64,000 nucleotides of DNA from Bradyrhizobium macuxiense (GTDB lineage: Bacteria; Pseudomonadota; Alphaproteobacteria; Rhizobiales; Xanthobacteraceae). This document shows, piece after piece, positions 37,439 to 46,226 of the stretch. The DNA lies in the NCBI RefSeq assembly GCF_007993935.1, contig NZ_VITY01000001.1, forward strand, positions 248,001-312,000, read 5' to 3'. Position 1 is the stretch's first letter. The number at the start of each line of letters is the position of its first letter. Under the pieces are notes generated by a model. It saw only the letters and a program-made list of their open reading frames with translations, had not been told where the DNA came from and did not search any database. Both the position numbers and the translations under genes were made by a program.

Positions 37439-38884
37439 TTACCCGATCGTCTGTAACCAGGGCAACACGATCAGCAACAATCCGGCAAAGTAGATCAAGC
37501 CGAAGATCAGCCCGAACTTCCAGAAGTCGCCTTTGCCGATATAGCCGCTGCCGTAATACATCGGCGCCGGTCCCGTGGCGTAGGGCGAGATCACGCCCAT
37601 CAGCCCGAGCGAATAGACGCACAGCAGCATCAGGGTCTGCACCGACAGGCCGGGAATGCTGGAGCCGACCGCGAGCACCACCGGCAGCACGGCAGCGGTA
37701 TGCGAGGTGATGCTCGAGAAGAAATAGTGGATCCAGAAAAAGAAGGTGACGAGCAGGATCATCCCGACCAGCGGCGAAGTGCCGGAGAGCGGCTTGGCAT
37801 AGCCCTCGGCCACCCATTTGATGAAGCCGATCTCGTTGAGCCCCGACGACAGCGTCAGCAGTGAGGTGAAATAGAAGAACACCTCCCAGGCGCTCTTCTC
37901 CGCGACGATGTCCTCGAATGCGATCACGCCTGACAGCAGCATCAGCGAGATCACGACGAACACCACCGTGGTCGCGTTGATGAAGTTCGAGCCGAGCAGC
38001 GGCACGCTGATATTGGGATTGGAGCCGCAGATCCACAGGAACATCGCGAGCAGCACCAGCACCGCCATGATCCATTCGTGCCGCGACGGCGGCCCCATCT
38101 TGGCGAGCTCGCCCTCGCTCCAGGTCACGATCTCCGGGCTCTCCTTGATCTCCGGCCGGCAGACCACGTAACTCAAGAGCGGCACCAGCAGCAGCAAGAG
38201 GATACCGAGCGGCGCGAAGCCGATGAACCATTGCGACCAGCCGACCTCGATATTGACGAGCTTCTTGGCGATCGAGAGCGCGGCGGCGTTCGGCGCCAGC
38301 GCGGTCAGAAACAGCGAGCTGGTCACGGCGGTGGTCGCGAACGCCGTCCACATCACGAAGGTGCCGATCTTGCCTGCGGTCGGACCGGGCTCCGAGCCGT
38401 AGATGCGCGGGATGTTGCTGACGATCGGATAGATGGTGCCGCCCGATCGTGCGGTGTTGGACGGCGTCGCCGGCGCCAGCACGAGGTCGGAGAACGCCAC
38501 CGCGTAGCCGAGCCCGATGGTGCGGCGGCCGAGCCCGCGCACCAGCAGCAGCGCGAGCCGGCGGCCGAGCCCGCTCTTGCGGTAGCCGATCGAGAACACG
38601 AAGGCGCCGACGATCAGCCATACCGTGCTCTCGGAAAAGCCGCCGAGCATCCAGCGCAGCGACTTGTTCGGATCGGGCTCGACATAGCCGCCTACGCCGG
38701 CGACCGTCAGGCCGATCAGGCCAACCGCGCCGACCGGCATCGATTCGAGGATCAGCCCGGTGATGACAGCGGCGAACACCGCAAAATAGTGCCACTGATT
38801 GGCGTTGAGCCCTGACGGCACCGGCACCAGATAGATCACCAGCCAGACCAGCAACGGCGCAAATGTCCGCCATGACAACTTCAT
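37439..38884 (-). CDS. DASS-family anion:sodium or dicarboxylate transporter
   Basis: The 481-residue protein has about twelve hydrophobic segments and belongs to the divalent anion:Na+ symporter (SLC13/CitT) group. Family signatures are visible: ATPSNTARSGGTIYPIVSNIPRIYG near residues 114-138, where the SNT motif forms part of the substrate and sodium site, and the C-terminal repeat CVYSLGLMGVISPYATGPAPMYYGSGYI. Close relatives are the SodiT1/CitT-type carriers for oxoglutarate, malate, citrate or tartrate. It is alone on the minus strand between the efflux operon and aat. The 270 bp upstream is shared with aat and contains the 12-bp tandem repeat. Exact substrate is unknown. Confidence 0.9.
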   Translation of the reverse strand: MKLSWRTFAPLLVWLVIYLVPVPSGLNANQWHYFAVFAAVITGLILESMPVGAVGLIGLTVAGVGGYVEPDPNKSLRWMLGGFSESTVWLIVGAFVFSIGYRKSGLGRRLALLLVRGLGRRTIGLGYAVAFSDLVLAPATPSNTARSGGTIYPIVSNIPRIYGSEPGPTAGKIGTFVMWTAFATTAVTSSLFLTALAPNAAALSIAKKLVNIEVGWSQWFIGFAPLGILLLLLVPLLSYVVCRPEIKESPEIVTWSEGELAKMGPPSRHEWIMAVLVLLAMFLWICGSNPNISVPLLGSNFINATTVVFVVISLMLLSGVIAFEDIVAEKSAWEVFFYFTSLLTLSSGLNEIGFIKWVAEGYAKPLSGTSPLVGMILLVTFFFWIHYFFSSITSHTAAVLPVVLAVGSSIPGLSVQTLMLLCVYSLGLMGVISPYATGPAPMYYGSGYIGKGDFWKFGLIFGLIYFAGLLLIVLPWLQTIG

Positions 38885-39069
38885 GCAGCGTCCCCCTCAC
38901 CTGTGTTGATTGTCGGGCGCGCAAGCCGCCAAGTCCCCGCTATGTCCCGGGCGGCGCCGCCGTCTTTGTGGCAATGTTAGCACGGCCGCACAGTCCGTCT
39001 CGGGAAACTGCGGCCGAATGGCGCGGCTTGTGGAGGAACCGGCGCGCTTCGTCAACACGTCGCGACCCG

Positions 39070-39117
39070 AAGGCAGGCCCCAAGGCAGATCCCAAGGCAG
39101 ATGCCATGGCAGGCCCC
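39070..39117. repeat. Four tandem copies of a 12-bp unit upstream of aat
   Basis: AAGGCAGGCCCC, AAGGCAGATCCC, AAGGCAGATGCC and ATGGCAGGCCCC follow each other without gaps and end 37 bp before the aat start. The unit is a multiple of three but lies outside any gene I can support. It could modulate the aat promoter or leader. Confidence 0.8.
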
Positions 39118-39154
39118 ATCGCAAGATTGCCCGCGCTTTGCTATCCTCCGTGGC

Positions 39155-39835
39155 ATGACGTCACGCGACTCCGCCTCCTCCGAGATCACGCCCGAGGTGC
39201 TGCTGCGCGCCTATGCCTGCGGTATCTTCCCGATGGCGGAGAGTGCTGATGATCCGACCCTGTTCTGGGTCGAACCGGAATTGCGCGGCGTGATTCCGTT
39301 CGACGGCTTCCGTGTCGCCTCCCGGTTGGCGCGCACCGTGCGCTCGGATGTGTTCACCGTCACCGTCGATACCGCGTTCAAGGCCGTGATCGCCGGTTGC
39401 GCGGCGCCGCAGCCCGGCCGCGACGACACCTGGATCAACAAGCGCATCCGCGATCTCTATGTCGGGCTGCACGCATCCGGCCATTGTCACAGCGTCGAAG
39501 TCTGGCAGGACGACAATCTGGTCGGTGGCCTCTATGGCGTCAGCCTCGGCCGCGCCTTCTTCGGTGAGAGCATGTTTCACACCGTGCGTGACGCATCGAA
39601 GGTCGCGCTGGTGCATCTGGTGGCACGATTGATCGCCGGCGGATTCGAATTGCTCGACACGCAATATGTGACCGAGCATCTGAAGACGTTCGGCGCGGTC
39701 GAGATTTCGCGCCGCCGCTATCGCGCGCTGCTCGACAAGGCGATCGCTGGCGCGCCGGCGGAATTCCGCAAGCTCGACGCCACGCAACCGGTCAAGGGTG
39801 CCGACGCACTGACGATCATCGCCGGGCGCGATTGA
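39155..39835 (+). CDS. aat: Leucyl/phenylalanyl-tRNA--protein transferase
   Basis: The 226-residue enzyme adds Leu or Phe from aminoacyl-tRNA to proteins with N-terminal Arg or Lys, marking them for ClpS/ClpAP degradation in the N-end rule pathway. Family motifs are present: [24 protein letters not shown] near residues 15-38, [25 protein letters not shown] and [31 protein letters not shown]. The start at MTSRDS is chosen over an upstream in-frame ATG at 39101 because upstream residues derive from the tandem repeat and do not resemble the family. The next gene, on the opposite strand, encodes a DUF2155 protein. Confidence 0.95.
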   Translation: MTSRDSASSEITPEVLLRAYACGIFPMAESADDPTLFWVEPELRGVIPFDGFRVASRLARTVRSDVFTVTVDTAFKAVIAGCAAPQPGRDDTWINKRIRDLYVGLHASGHCHSVEVWQDDNLVGGLYGVSLGRAFFGESMFHTVRDASKVALVHLVARLIAGGFELLDTQYVTEHLKTFGAVEISRRRYRALLDKAIAGAPAEFRKLDATQPVKGADALTIIAGRD

Positions 39836-39852
39836 TCTTGCCGTGCAAATAC

Positions 39853-39928
39853 CCCGGATGGAGCGAAGCGTAATCCGGGAAAATCTCTCCGCGGAGAGAA
39901 ACCCGGATTTCGCTGCGCTCCATCCGGG
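39853..39928. repeat. Palindromic intergenic repeat between aat and the DUF2155 gene
   Basis: CCCGGATGGAGCG (39853-39865) pairs with CGCTCCATCCGGG (39916-39928). Nested inside are AATCCGGG/CCCGGATT and the perfect palindrome TCTCTCCGCGGAGAGA (39884-39899). The element sits between converging genes and may serve as a bidirectional terminator. It belongs to the same general class as the elements at 63361 and 62844. Confidence 0.85.
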
Positions 39929-39942
39929 CTACGAAGTGCCGA

Positions 39943-40941
39943 CTAATTTCCGAACAAGCCGCCGAACAACCCGCCCGGCCGCTGCTGGGGCGGCGGAGGT
40001 GGCGGCTGCTGCTGGTATTGCGGCAGCGGTTGCGGCGGCGGACGCGGCGCAGCCTGCTTCGGCGGTGCGCGCTTCTGGGCCGGCGGCGGAGGCGGCGTCG
40101 GCGCCTTCGGCGGATCGGGCGCGGCGGTCACGATGGTCTGGTCCGGCCCTTTGCAGTCGGTCAGCCAGATGTCGTAGATCGGATGCTCGACGCCGTGCAG
40201 GCCGGGGCTCGCCGCGAACATCCAGCCGGAGAAGATCCGCTTCACCTCGCCCTGCAAGGTGATCTCGTCGACCTCGACAAAGGCGTCGGTGTTGGCGGCT
40301 TCCGTCGACGGCCTGGTGTAGCAGGCATCGGTCTTCACCCGCAGCGCGCCGAACTGCACGGTCTCGCCGATATCCTCGTCGAAATTGATGATGCGGCCGG
40401 TGATCTTGTCGAGGCCGGAGAAGCTCGCCTTCTTGTTGGTGATCTTGGTCGAGGGCGGCTCCTGCACGACCTCGTCACCCGGCTGCAACGTCGCAGGCGT
40501 CTGCTGCGGGGCGCCCTGGGGGGCACCTTGCGGCGCGCCCTTGGGACGCTGCCCCGGCGGCAGCGGGTTGGCGCCGGGCGGCGTATTGGCAACGGCGGGA
40601 CCGCCGGGCTGCGGCGGCTGCACGGCGACGCCGGGCGGGGCCACCGTCGAGCCGGGCGGCGGCGCCAAGGGCTGCGACTGCACGTTGCCGGGCGGCGGCA
40701 CCGCCTGCCCGGGCGGCAACGCCCGCGGCTGCGTCGGTAGCAGCCGGCCGCGCGGCAATTCCGGCACTTCCTCGTCGTCGTCGCTGGGAGGCGCCACCTG
40801 GCCGCGCGGGATCGAGCCCGGCGGACGCGGCGCGGGATCGGAGAAAATCGTTCCGATCTGCGCGCGCGCGGGCGGCGCAAGCGAGATGGTTGAGGCGGCA
40901 ATCAGGGCCGCAAAGCCAGTCAGGGCAACGGTTCGAAGCAT
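39943..40941 (-). CDS. DUF2155-domain exported protein
   Basis: The 332-residue protein has a signal peptide (LRTVALTGFAALIAASTISLAPPARAQ), a long proline/glycine-rich region (about residues 30-160) and a central DUF2155 domain of about 110 residues starting KITNKKASFSGLDKITGRIINFDEDIGETVQFGALRVKTDACY and ending HPIYDIWLTDCKG. A second proline-rich tail with QQ/PP runs ends in GGLFGGLFGN. DUF2155 is nearly confined to Alphaproteobacteria and often neighbours aat and an NDUFA12-like gene; its function is unknown. Two conserved cysteines (in KTDACY and LTDCKG) could form a disulfide in the periplasm. Confidence 0.9.
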   Translation of the reverse strand: MLRTVALTGFAALIAASTISLAPPARAQIGTIFSDPAPRPPGSIPRGQVAPPSDDDEEVPELPRGRLLPTQPRALPPGQAVPPPGNVQSQPLAPPPGSTVAPPGVAVQPPQPGGPAVANTPPGANPLPPGQRPKGAPQGAPQGAPQQTPATLQPGDEVVQEPPSTKITNKKASFSGLDKITGRIINFDEDIGETVQFGALRVKTDACYTRPSTEAANTDAFVEVDEITLQGEVKRIFSGWMFAASPGLHGVEHPIYDIWLTDCKGPDQTIVTAAPDPPKAPTPPPPPAQKRAPPKQAAPRPPPQPLPQYQQQPPPPPPQQRPGGLFGGLFGN

Positions 40942-41164
40942 CTCGCGCGGCTTTAAAGGGCGAATCGGGCTCGCGACACTCTACCTTGATATCGGCCGCT
41001 CGCAGGCCACCGGTTAACACACCAAATAGGGCGGGAACACGACAAACAGCAATTCTGCTGCAATTTCAATGGATCCGGCGCTCCCTGTGCTTATTTCGCT
41101 ACAGGCTTTTCCGCGCGCTTCCGGGACCAATTCAATACCTGGTCAAGCCCGCGCGGTGCAGCTC

Positions 41165-41554
41165 TCAGGACCAGAACTGATCCTCCCGCCGCTCGTCGCC
41201 TTGGTACTCGCGGAAGTCTATCGCCTTCCCATTCCTCATCCGCCAGACATGGACTTCTGGAAACGACGCGGAAAGCCCGTTGCGTTGTGCATTCACGGTG
41301 ACCAACGCGACAACGAGATCGTTTTCAGCCAGCAGATTGTGCACATCGATGCCAAACGCACCGCTCGAAAGCTCCATCGTGCGCTGAAAGAAGCCGCCGA
41401 TCTGATCGTGACCGACATAGTCCCCTGACAGCGGACTGTGACCGGGAACGTGCCAGGAAATGCCCGCATCGAAGATTGCAAATACCGATGGGATGTTTCC
41501 CTGCGCAAAGTCTTCGTAGGCCTTGCGAATGATCACCGAATTTGAATCGCTCAT
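41165..41554 (-). CDS. SnoaL-like / NTF2-like superfamily protein
   Basis: The 129-residue protein has the cone-shaped NTF2-like pattern: an N-terminal helix IIRKAYEDFAQGNIPSVFAIFDAGISWHVPGHSPLSGDYVGHDQIGGFF followed by beta strands including VALVTVNAQRNGLSASFPEVHVWRMRNGKAIDFREYQ. Members include small isomerases, lyases and binding proteins, or stand-alone proteins of unknown role, and no catalytic set can be assigned. It is transcribed away from the SDR gene across a 290-bp divergent region in which I see no gene. The 220 bp between it and the DUF2155 gene also lacks a gene. Confidence 0.85.
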   Translation of the reverse strand: MSDSNSVIIRKAYEDFAQGNIPSVFAIFDAGISWHVPGHSPLSGDYVGHDQIGGFFQRTMELSSGAFGIDVHNLLAENDLVVALVTVNAQRNGLSASFPEVHVWRMRNGKAIDFREYQGDERREDQFWS

Positions 41555-41844
41555 TGCGGTCTCCTAAGAGTTGACACTCCCTGCGGGACGGATCGCATTC
41601 ACGGTGATGCTTGGAATGGAAAGTATAGCAGCCGATTGCCTCCCCGAAACGATCTTCCCCGGCCCTCGTCTGCATCCGTCGATGTCCAGCATCGCGCCAC
41701 GGGGACGGCCTCCTGCGCCCCTCATTGGCAAGCCTCTGGTCACTGCTGGGAACACGTGTGATAGTCCTCACGCTGAAGGCGCGCGGCAACGCGTGAAAAC
41801 CAGGAAAATCCGGATCGAACCGGACCAGCAAGAGGAAACCCAAC

Positions 41845-42624
41845 ATGCCCGATCGCATCAAGCTCGACGGCCGGGTTGCCGTCGTCACCGGGGCTGCCGG
41901 CGTCATCGGAACCGCCACGCTGCATCTGCTCGCCGAACGCGGGGCGCGGATTGTCGCAGTCGACCGCAAGGGGTCCGATCTTGCCGCCGCCATCGAGGAC
42001 CTCCCCGCCGCGGCCGAGGCCCTTTCGATCACCGCCGACGTCACCGATGAGGACGAGGTCAAGGACTATGTCCGCGCCGCGGTGGACCGCTTCGGGACCA
42101 TCGACGCCTTCTACAACAACGCCGGCATCGAGGGCGACGTCAGGCCGATCCCTGAATATTCGCTGGAGAGCTTTCGCCGCGTGCTCGACGTCAATGTCGT
42201 CGGCGTCTTCCTCGGCATGAAGCACGTGCTGCCGGTCATGCTGAAGCAGAACAAGGGCAGCATCATCAACACCGCCTCGATCGCGGGCCTGATGGGATCG
42301 CCGATGATCGCGGTCTACAGCGCCAGCAAGCACGCGGTGATCGGGCTGACCAAGAGCGCGGCCTGGGAGTGCACCGGCACCGGCGTGCGCGTCAATTGCG
42401 TCTGCCCCGGCATGATCGAGAGCCGGATGCTGAGCACCATCCTGCAGGGCCGCTCCGGTGGCAACGCGCCGCCGCCTGTCGAGAAGATCGTCGATCGCAT
42501 CCCGGCGCGCCGGCTCGGACTTGCAAGCGAGGTCGCCTCCATCGTCGCGTTCCTCGCCTCCGACGAGGCGAGCTACGTCTCCGGCTCCGCCTACACCGTC
42601 GACGGCGGGCGCACCGCCGCCTGA
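41845..42624 (+). CDS. Short-chain dehydrogenase/reductase (SDR family)
   Basis: The 259-residue classical SDR has the cofactor motif VTGAAGVIGTATLHLLAERG near residues 14-33 (the third glycine position of TGxxxGIG is V-I-G here), an acidic residue after the second strand (AVDRKG) suggesting NAD(H), NNAGIEG, the catalytic serine in INTASIAG, and YSASK with the Tyr-Lys pair. The C-terminal SGSAYTVDGGRTAA is standard. It oxidises or reduces an alcohol/ketone pair of unknown identity. An alpha/beta hydrolase gene follows 36 bp later, so a two-gene catabolic unit is likely. Confidence 0.93.
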   Translation: MPDRIKLDGRVAVVTGAAGVIGTATLHLLAERGARIVAVDRKGSDLAAAIEDLPAAAEALSITADVTDEDEVKDYVRAAVDRFGTIDAFYNNAGIEGDVRPIPEYSLESFRRVLDVNVVGVFLGMKHVLPVMLKQNKGSIINTASIAGLMGSPMIAVYSASKHAVIGLTKSAAWECTGTGVRVNCVCPGMIESRMLSTILQGRSGGNAPPPVEKIVDRIPARRLGLASEVASIVAFLASDEASYVSGSAYTVDGGRTAA

Positions 42625-42660
42625 TATTTCAGTTCAGCATCACAACAAGGTTTGTCGTCC

Positions 42661-43602
42661 ATGCCCGTCGTTCTCGATCCCGATGCCGCCGCCGTCTACA
42701 AGGCCTTCCAGGAGGCCGGCCGCCCCGCCTACGAGACGCTGACCGCGCCGGAAGCGCGCGACTATTATCGCGCCGCCCGCATCGTCTCCAATCCCGAGCC
42801 GCCCGCGCTTGAATCGAGCAAGGAGCTCGCGATCCCGGCGCCGCACGGCAGCATCCCGGCGCGCATCTACACGCCGAAGACGCTGCGCAAGACGAACGGG
42901 CTCGCGCCGTGCCTGGTGTTCTTCCACGGCGGCGGCTGGGTGATCGGCGATCTCGATACCCATGAGGTGGTCTGCCAGAAGCTCGCCCATGAGGGCGAGC
43001 TGATCGTGATCTCGGTGGATTATCGGCTCGCGCCTGAGCATCGCTTCCCCGCCGCGGTCGACGACGCCGTCACCGCGACCCGGTGGGTTGCCGCCAACGC
43101 TGGAGATCTCGGCATCGACGCCGCGCGCCTGATCGTCGGCGGCGACAGCGCCGGCGGCAACCTCGCGGCCGTCGTCGCCCTCACCGCCCGCGACGGCGGA
43201 CCGAAGCTCGCCGCCCAGCTGCTGGTCTATCCCGCAACCGATTTCTCGCGGAAGCATCCCTCGCACAGCGAGCCCGAGACCAGCATCCTCCTGACGCATT
43301 CGGTGATCGGCTGGTTCGGCAATCACTATCTTGGCGACGCCGACAACAGCGACTGGCGCGCTTCGCCCGCACGCGCGACGAGCTTCGCCGGACTGCCGGC
43401 GGCCTATGTGCTGACCGCCGGCGCCGATCCCTTGCGTGATGAAGGCGACGAGTACGCGAAATTCCTGAAAGACGCCGGCGTGCCCGTGACCTACCGGCAT
43501 TTCCCCGGCCAATTCCACGGCTTCTTCACCATGGGCAAGCTGCTCGATCAGGCCAATGTCGCGGTGACCGAGATCAGCACGTGGTTGAAGGGGCTTGGCT
43601 GA
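42661..43602 (+). CDS. Alpha/beta hydrolase, hormone-sensitive lipase family (Aes-like esterase)
   Basis: The 313-residue enzyme shows the HSL oxyanion motif HGGG in LVFFHGGGWVIGDLDTHE, the nucleophile elbow GDSAGGN, the acidic residue in LTAGADPLRDEGDEYAK and the catalytic histidine in RHFPGQFHGFF. Members hydrolyse short-chain acyl esters. The ATG at 42661 is preferred to a TTG three codons upstream. It lies 36 bp after the SDR gene, so both may act on the same ester or alcohol substrate. The stop is followed by a long stem-loop at 43623-43659. Confidence 0.93.
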   Translation: MPVVLDPDAAAVYKAFQEAGRPAYETLTAPEARDYYRAARIVSNPEPPALESSKELAIPAPHGSIPARIYTPKTLRKTNGLAPCLVFFHGGGWVIGDLDTHEVVCQKLAHEGELIVISVDYRLAPEHRFPAAVDDAVTATRWVAANAGDLGIDAARLIVGGDSAGGNLAAVVALTARDGGPKLAAQLLVYPATDFSRKHPSHSEPETSILLTHSVIGWFGNHYLGDADNSDWRASPARATSFAGLPAAYVLTAGADPLRDEGDEYAKFLKDAGVPVTYRHFPGQFHGFFTMGKLLDQANVAVTEISTWLKGLG

Positions 43603-43622
43603 AGTCGCTGGGCTGAGCGATC

Positions 43623-43659
43623 CGATCAGGGACGACGTTGGTGGCGTCGTCCCCGATCG
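43623..43659 (+). terminator. Stem-loop after the esterase gene
   Basis: CGATC-GGGACGACG pairs with CGTCGTCCC-GATCG around TTGGTGG, with one unpaired base on each side. The stem has about 14 pairs but no T tract, so it may be a weak or Rho-assisted terminator, or an mRNA-stabilising hairpin. Confidence 0.45.
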
Positions 43660-43769
43660 AAACTCGCGTGCGCACGTTGCGGCATTAGTGCGCCTTGAAG
43701 TTCCCCGCGCCGCGCGATAGTGCGGCCACGCGCACGTCACGTCGAGCACTCCAGCCAGCGAGGATCATC

Positions 43770-44993
43770 TTGCTCACGCCCATCCTCGTCTACGGCATCC
43801 CGTTCGACTTCATCCTGTTCGCGTTGACGCTGCTCGGCGTCGCGATCTTCCATCACCATACGCTCGCCGTGGCGTTGACGGGTCTTGCCGCGATCGTCGC
43901 CTACAAGCTGATCTTCGCCGGCTTTGCGAAATTCGGCGCGGGCCTGCCCGGTCTCGCGCACCACATGGAGCATGAGTGGGTCACGCTCGCGAACCTGTTC
44001 CTGCTGCTGATGGGATTTGCGCTGCTGTCGCGGCATTTCGAGGAAAGCCGGATTCCCGACGAGATGCCGGCGCTGCTGCCCGACGACTGGAAGGGCGGAT
44101 TGATCCTGCTGATGATCGTGTTCGTGCTGTCGGCCTTCCTCGACAACATCGCGGCCGCGCTGATCGGCGGCACCGTCGCCCGTTACGTGTTCCGCGGCCG
44201 CGTCCATATCGGCTATCTCGCGGCCATCGTCGCCGCATCGAATGCGGGCGGCGCCGGCAGCGTCGTCGGCGACACCACGACGACGATGATGTGGATCGAC
44301 GGCATCAGCCCGCTCACCGTCCTCGACGCCTATGTTGCCGCCATCGTCGCGATGCTGGTGTTCGCGGTGCCGGCCTCGCTACAGCAACATCGCTTCTCGC
44401 CGATCGTGAAGAACCCGCCGACCGGCCTTAGCATCGACTGGGCGCGGGTTGCGATCGTCGCGGTGATCCTGCTCGCCGCGCTGACCGCCAACGTCACGGC
44501 CAACCTGAAAATCCCCGCGCTGCTCGACGCGCTACCGGTGCTCGGGCTCGCGGTCTGGGCCGCGATCCTCGTCACCGCGCTGCTGCGGCGGCCGGACTGG
44601 TCGGTGATGCCCGAGACGCTCAAGGGCACCGTGTTCCTGCTCGCGCTGGTGACGGCGGCCTCGATGATGCCGGTGGAGAAGCTGCCGACCGCATCATGGC
44701 AGACCGCGCTCGGGCTCGGCTTCGTCTCGTCGGTGTTCGACAACATCCCGCTGACCGCGCTGGCGCTGAAGCAAGGCGGCTACGATTGGGGCTTTCTCGC
44801 CTACGCGGTCGGATTTGGCGGATCGATGGTCTGGTTCGGCTCGTCCGCCGGGGTTGCGGTCTCCAACATGTATCCGGAAGCCAAGTCGGTGGTCCGATGG
44901 ATCACCCAGGGCTGGCCGATCATGGTGGCCTATGTGGTCGGCTTCTTCGTGATGCTGGCCCTGCTCGGCTGGCATCCCGACGCGCCGCATTGA
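43770..44993 (+). CDS. Ion transporter superfamily permease (NhaD/citrate-transporter-like)
   Basis: The membrane protein has about eleven hydrophobic segments. Duplicated halves carry related signatures: VFVLSAFLDNIAAALIGGTVARY and LGFVSSVFDNIPLTALALKQGG, each with an Asp-Asn pair, and SNAGGAGSVVGDTTTTMMW and GFGGSMVWFGSSAGVAVSN. This arrangement is typical of the NhaD, ArsB and CitM group (IT superfamily), so a sodium/proton antiporter or a carboxylate carrier is possible. No ATG begins the frame; I chose TTG 43770 because AGCGAGG lies ahead of it, giving 407 residues. A TTG at 43695 would add 25 residues unlike a membrane protein start. Confidence 0.85.
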   Translation: MLTPILVYGIPFDFILFALTLLGVAIFHHHTLAVALTGLAAIVAYKLIFAGFAKFGAGLPGLAHHMEHEWVTLANLFLLLMGFALLSRHFEESRIPDEMPALLPDDWKGGLILLMIVFVLSAFLDNIAAALIGGTVARYVFRGRVHIGYLAAIVAASNAGGAGSVVGDTTTTMMWIDGISPLTVLDAYVAAIVAMLVFAVPASLQQHRFSPIVKNPPTGLSIDWARVAIVAVILLAALTANVTANLKIPALLDALPVLGLAVWAAILVTALLRRPDWSVMPETLKGTVFLLALVTAASMMPVEKLPTASWQTALGLGFVSSVFDNIPLTALALKQGGYDWGFLAYAVGFGGSMVWFGSSAGVAVSNMYPEAKSVVRWITQGWPIMVAYVVGFFVMLALLGWHPDAPH

Positions 44994-45117
44994 TGCCAAT
45001 GTGGAATTTGTCGCGCTGCAGTGCACAATCCGACTTGTCATAAATTTGTGGAAAAGCGAGACAAATCCGTTGACATTGCTAAACTCCATTTGCCGTAACA
45101 ACTTATGGAGCGTTCGC

Positions 45118-45552
45118 ATGAGTGTTAGTGCAGAAGTCCTCGCCCGCGCCCCGTTGGAACAGACGGACGATGAAATCGAAACAGTGGGCTCGCATCGACC
45201 ACGCGGCAATATTCGACCTCTCTCACCGATGCCGGACTACGTCGAACACCGAAATGGCGTCAATGAAGTTGGCAAGCTGTCTGCCGAGGCAGTCGTGCGC
45301 GAGTACGAAGCGGCCGTGAAAGAGATCGAGGCCCTTGGAACGGAACTGCAGTTGGCCGCCAAGAACTGCGAGGCGATGGTGGCCGGCGTCCATGACATGA
45401 TCGCGGAGATCAAGGAGTTCGCTGCGGGTTACCGCGATCAGGGCAAGCGCTTTTTCCTGCAGATCGAAGCCGTCTCGTTGATGACCATGGAGGTCAGGGA
45501 TACCTGCGAGACACTCAAGAAGAAGATCGCGACCGATACATTGAGCCAGTGA
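45118..45552 (+). CDS. Uncharacterised small coiled-coil protein
   Basis: The 144-residue protein is not recognised. Its first 60 residues are polar and probably disordered. The rest is a long predicted helix with heptad-like spacing (AEAVVREYEAAVKEIEALGTELQLAAKNCEAMVAGVHDMIAEIKEFAAGY, then MTMEVRDTCETLKKKI). It has no signal peptide. The start ATG 45118 has GGAG 6 bp upstream, and TTGACA at 45070-45075 is a possible -35 box without a good -10. The base composition is somewhat less GC-rich than its neighbours. The gene stands alone. Confidence 0.75.
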   Translation: MSVSAEVLARAPLEQTDDEIETVGSHRPRGNIRPLSPMPDYVEHRNGVNEVGKLSAEAVVREYEAAVKEIEALGTELQLAAKNCEAMVAGVHDMIAEIKEFAAGYRDQGKRFFLQIEAVSLMTMEVRDTCETLKKKIATDTLSQ

Positions 45553-45709
45553 TTTATTTCGGTTGAAGCACATTTCATGATCAGCATCCGTGGATCTCTA
45601 CGATCGTGGGCTGATCCTGTATTTGGTGAATGACTGCGCTGGTCCGGCGCGGCAGAACCGTTAGTTCTATTCAAGACCAGTTTGTTCGACATCAAATCGT
45701 TCAACACCT

Positions 45710-45729
45710 TGCCCCGCCACGGCGGGGCA
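45710..45729. terminator. GC-rich hairpin in an intergenic region
   Basis: TGCCCCGC pairs with GCGGGGCA around CACG. It lies downstream of both the plus-strand 144-residue gene and the minus-strand 72-residue gene, so it could end either transcript. The following bases are only moderately T-rich. Confidence 0.4.
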
Positions 45730-45801
45730 TTGTGTTGTGACGCGGGTCATCTGTGCGCGCCTCGCGTGCTCGAACGAACCGGGCCTCGGTCCATGACCGG
45801 T

Positions 45802-46020
45802 TTAGCGCGCGTCAGCTGCACGCTCAGCTGTGTCCGCCGCCGGAGACAATGCGGATATCGGCGACCAGCGGTCGCTAAAATCCTTGGCCGGGAGCGCGTC
45901 CGCGTCGGAGACGACAACGCCCGCGGTCCGGGGCAAGTGCGACCTCACCGTCGCGGCGGTTGCAGTGACGGCCAGCAGGACGACAGCCACGAACCCGGTA
46001 ATCGTTCGATGCTTTGTCAT
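45802..46020 (-). CDS. Small exported protein, 72 residues
   Basis: The product begins MTKHRTITGFVAVVLLAVTATAATV, a convincing signal peptide or N-terminal anchor, followed by about 45 polar residues (SHLPRTAGVVVSDADALPAKDFSDRWSPISALSPAADTAERAADAR). No family is recognised. The start is strongly supported: GAGGAGG lies 7 bp before the ATG on the minus strand. The leader upstream can form two small hairpins (CCCAC/GTGGG and GAACCT/AGGTTC at 46040-46085). This is a small but probably genuine gene. Confidence 0.65.
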   Translation of the reverse strand: MTKHRTITGFVAVVLLAVTATAATVRSHLPRTAGVVVSDADALPAKDFSDRWSPISALSPAADTAERAADAR

Positions 46021-46226
46021 TCAGAACCTCCTCGGGTCCCCAATGCCCACTTGACGTGGGTCACGGGAACCTTCGCGAGGTTCATCAGCACAAAGAAAGA
46101 ATGGATCGCGTGCAATCGGACAACGATCTTGTCCCACTCAAGGTGCCGTCACCAGCAGCGGTTTTCGCTTCTCCGTTGGAATGATCTTCGATCCAACAAG
46201 CCACCGAAAATTCCGGAGCTCACGAC

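Noticed and set aside
39061..39117. CRISPR-like array
   Set aside because: The 12-bp units are contiguous, without spacers; they are a simple tandem repeat.
38863..39249. Plus-strand frame starting before the tandem repeat and overlapping aat
   Set aside because: Its [12 protein letters not shown] repeat comes from the 12-bp DNA repeat, and the rest is a wrong-frame reading of aat.
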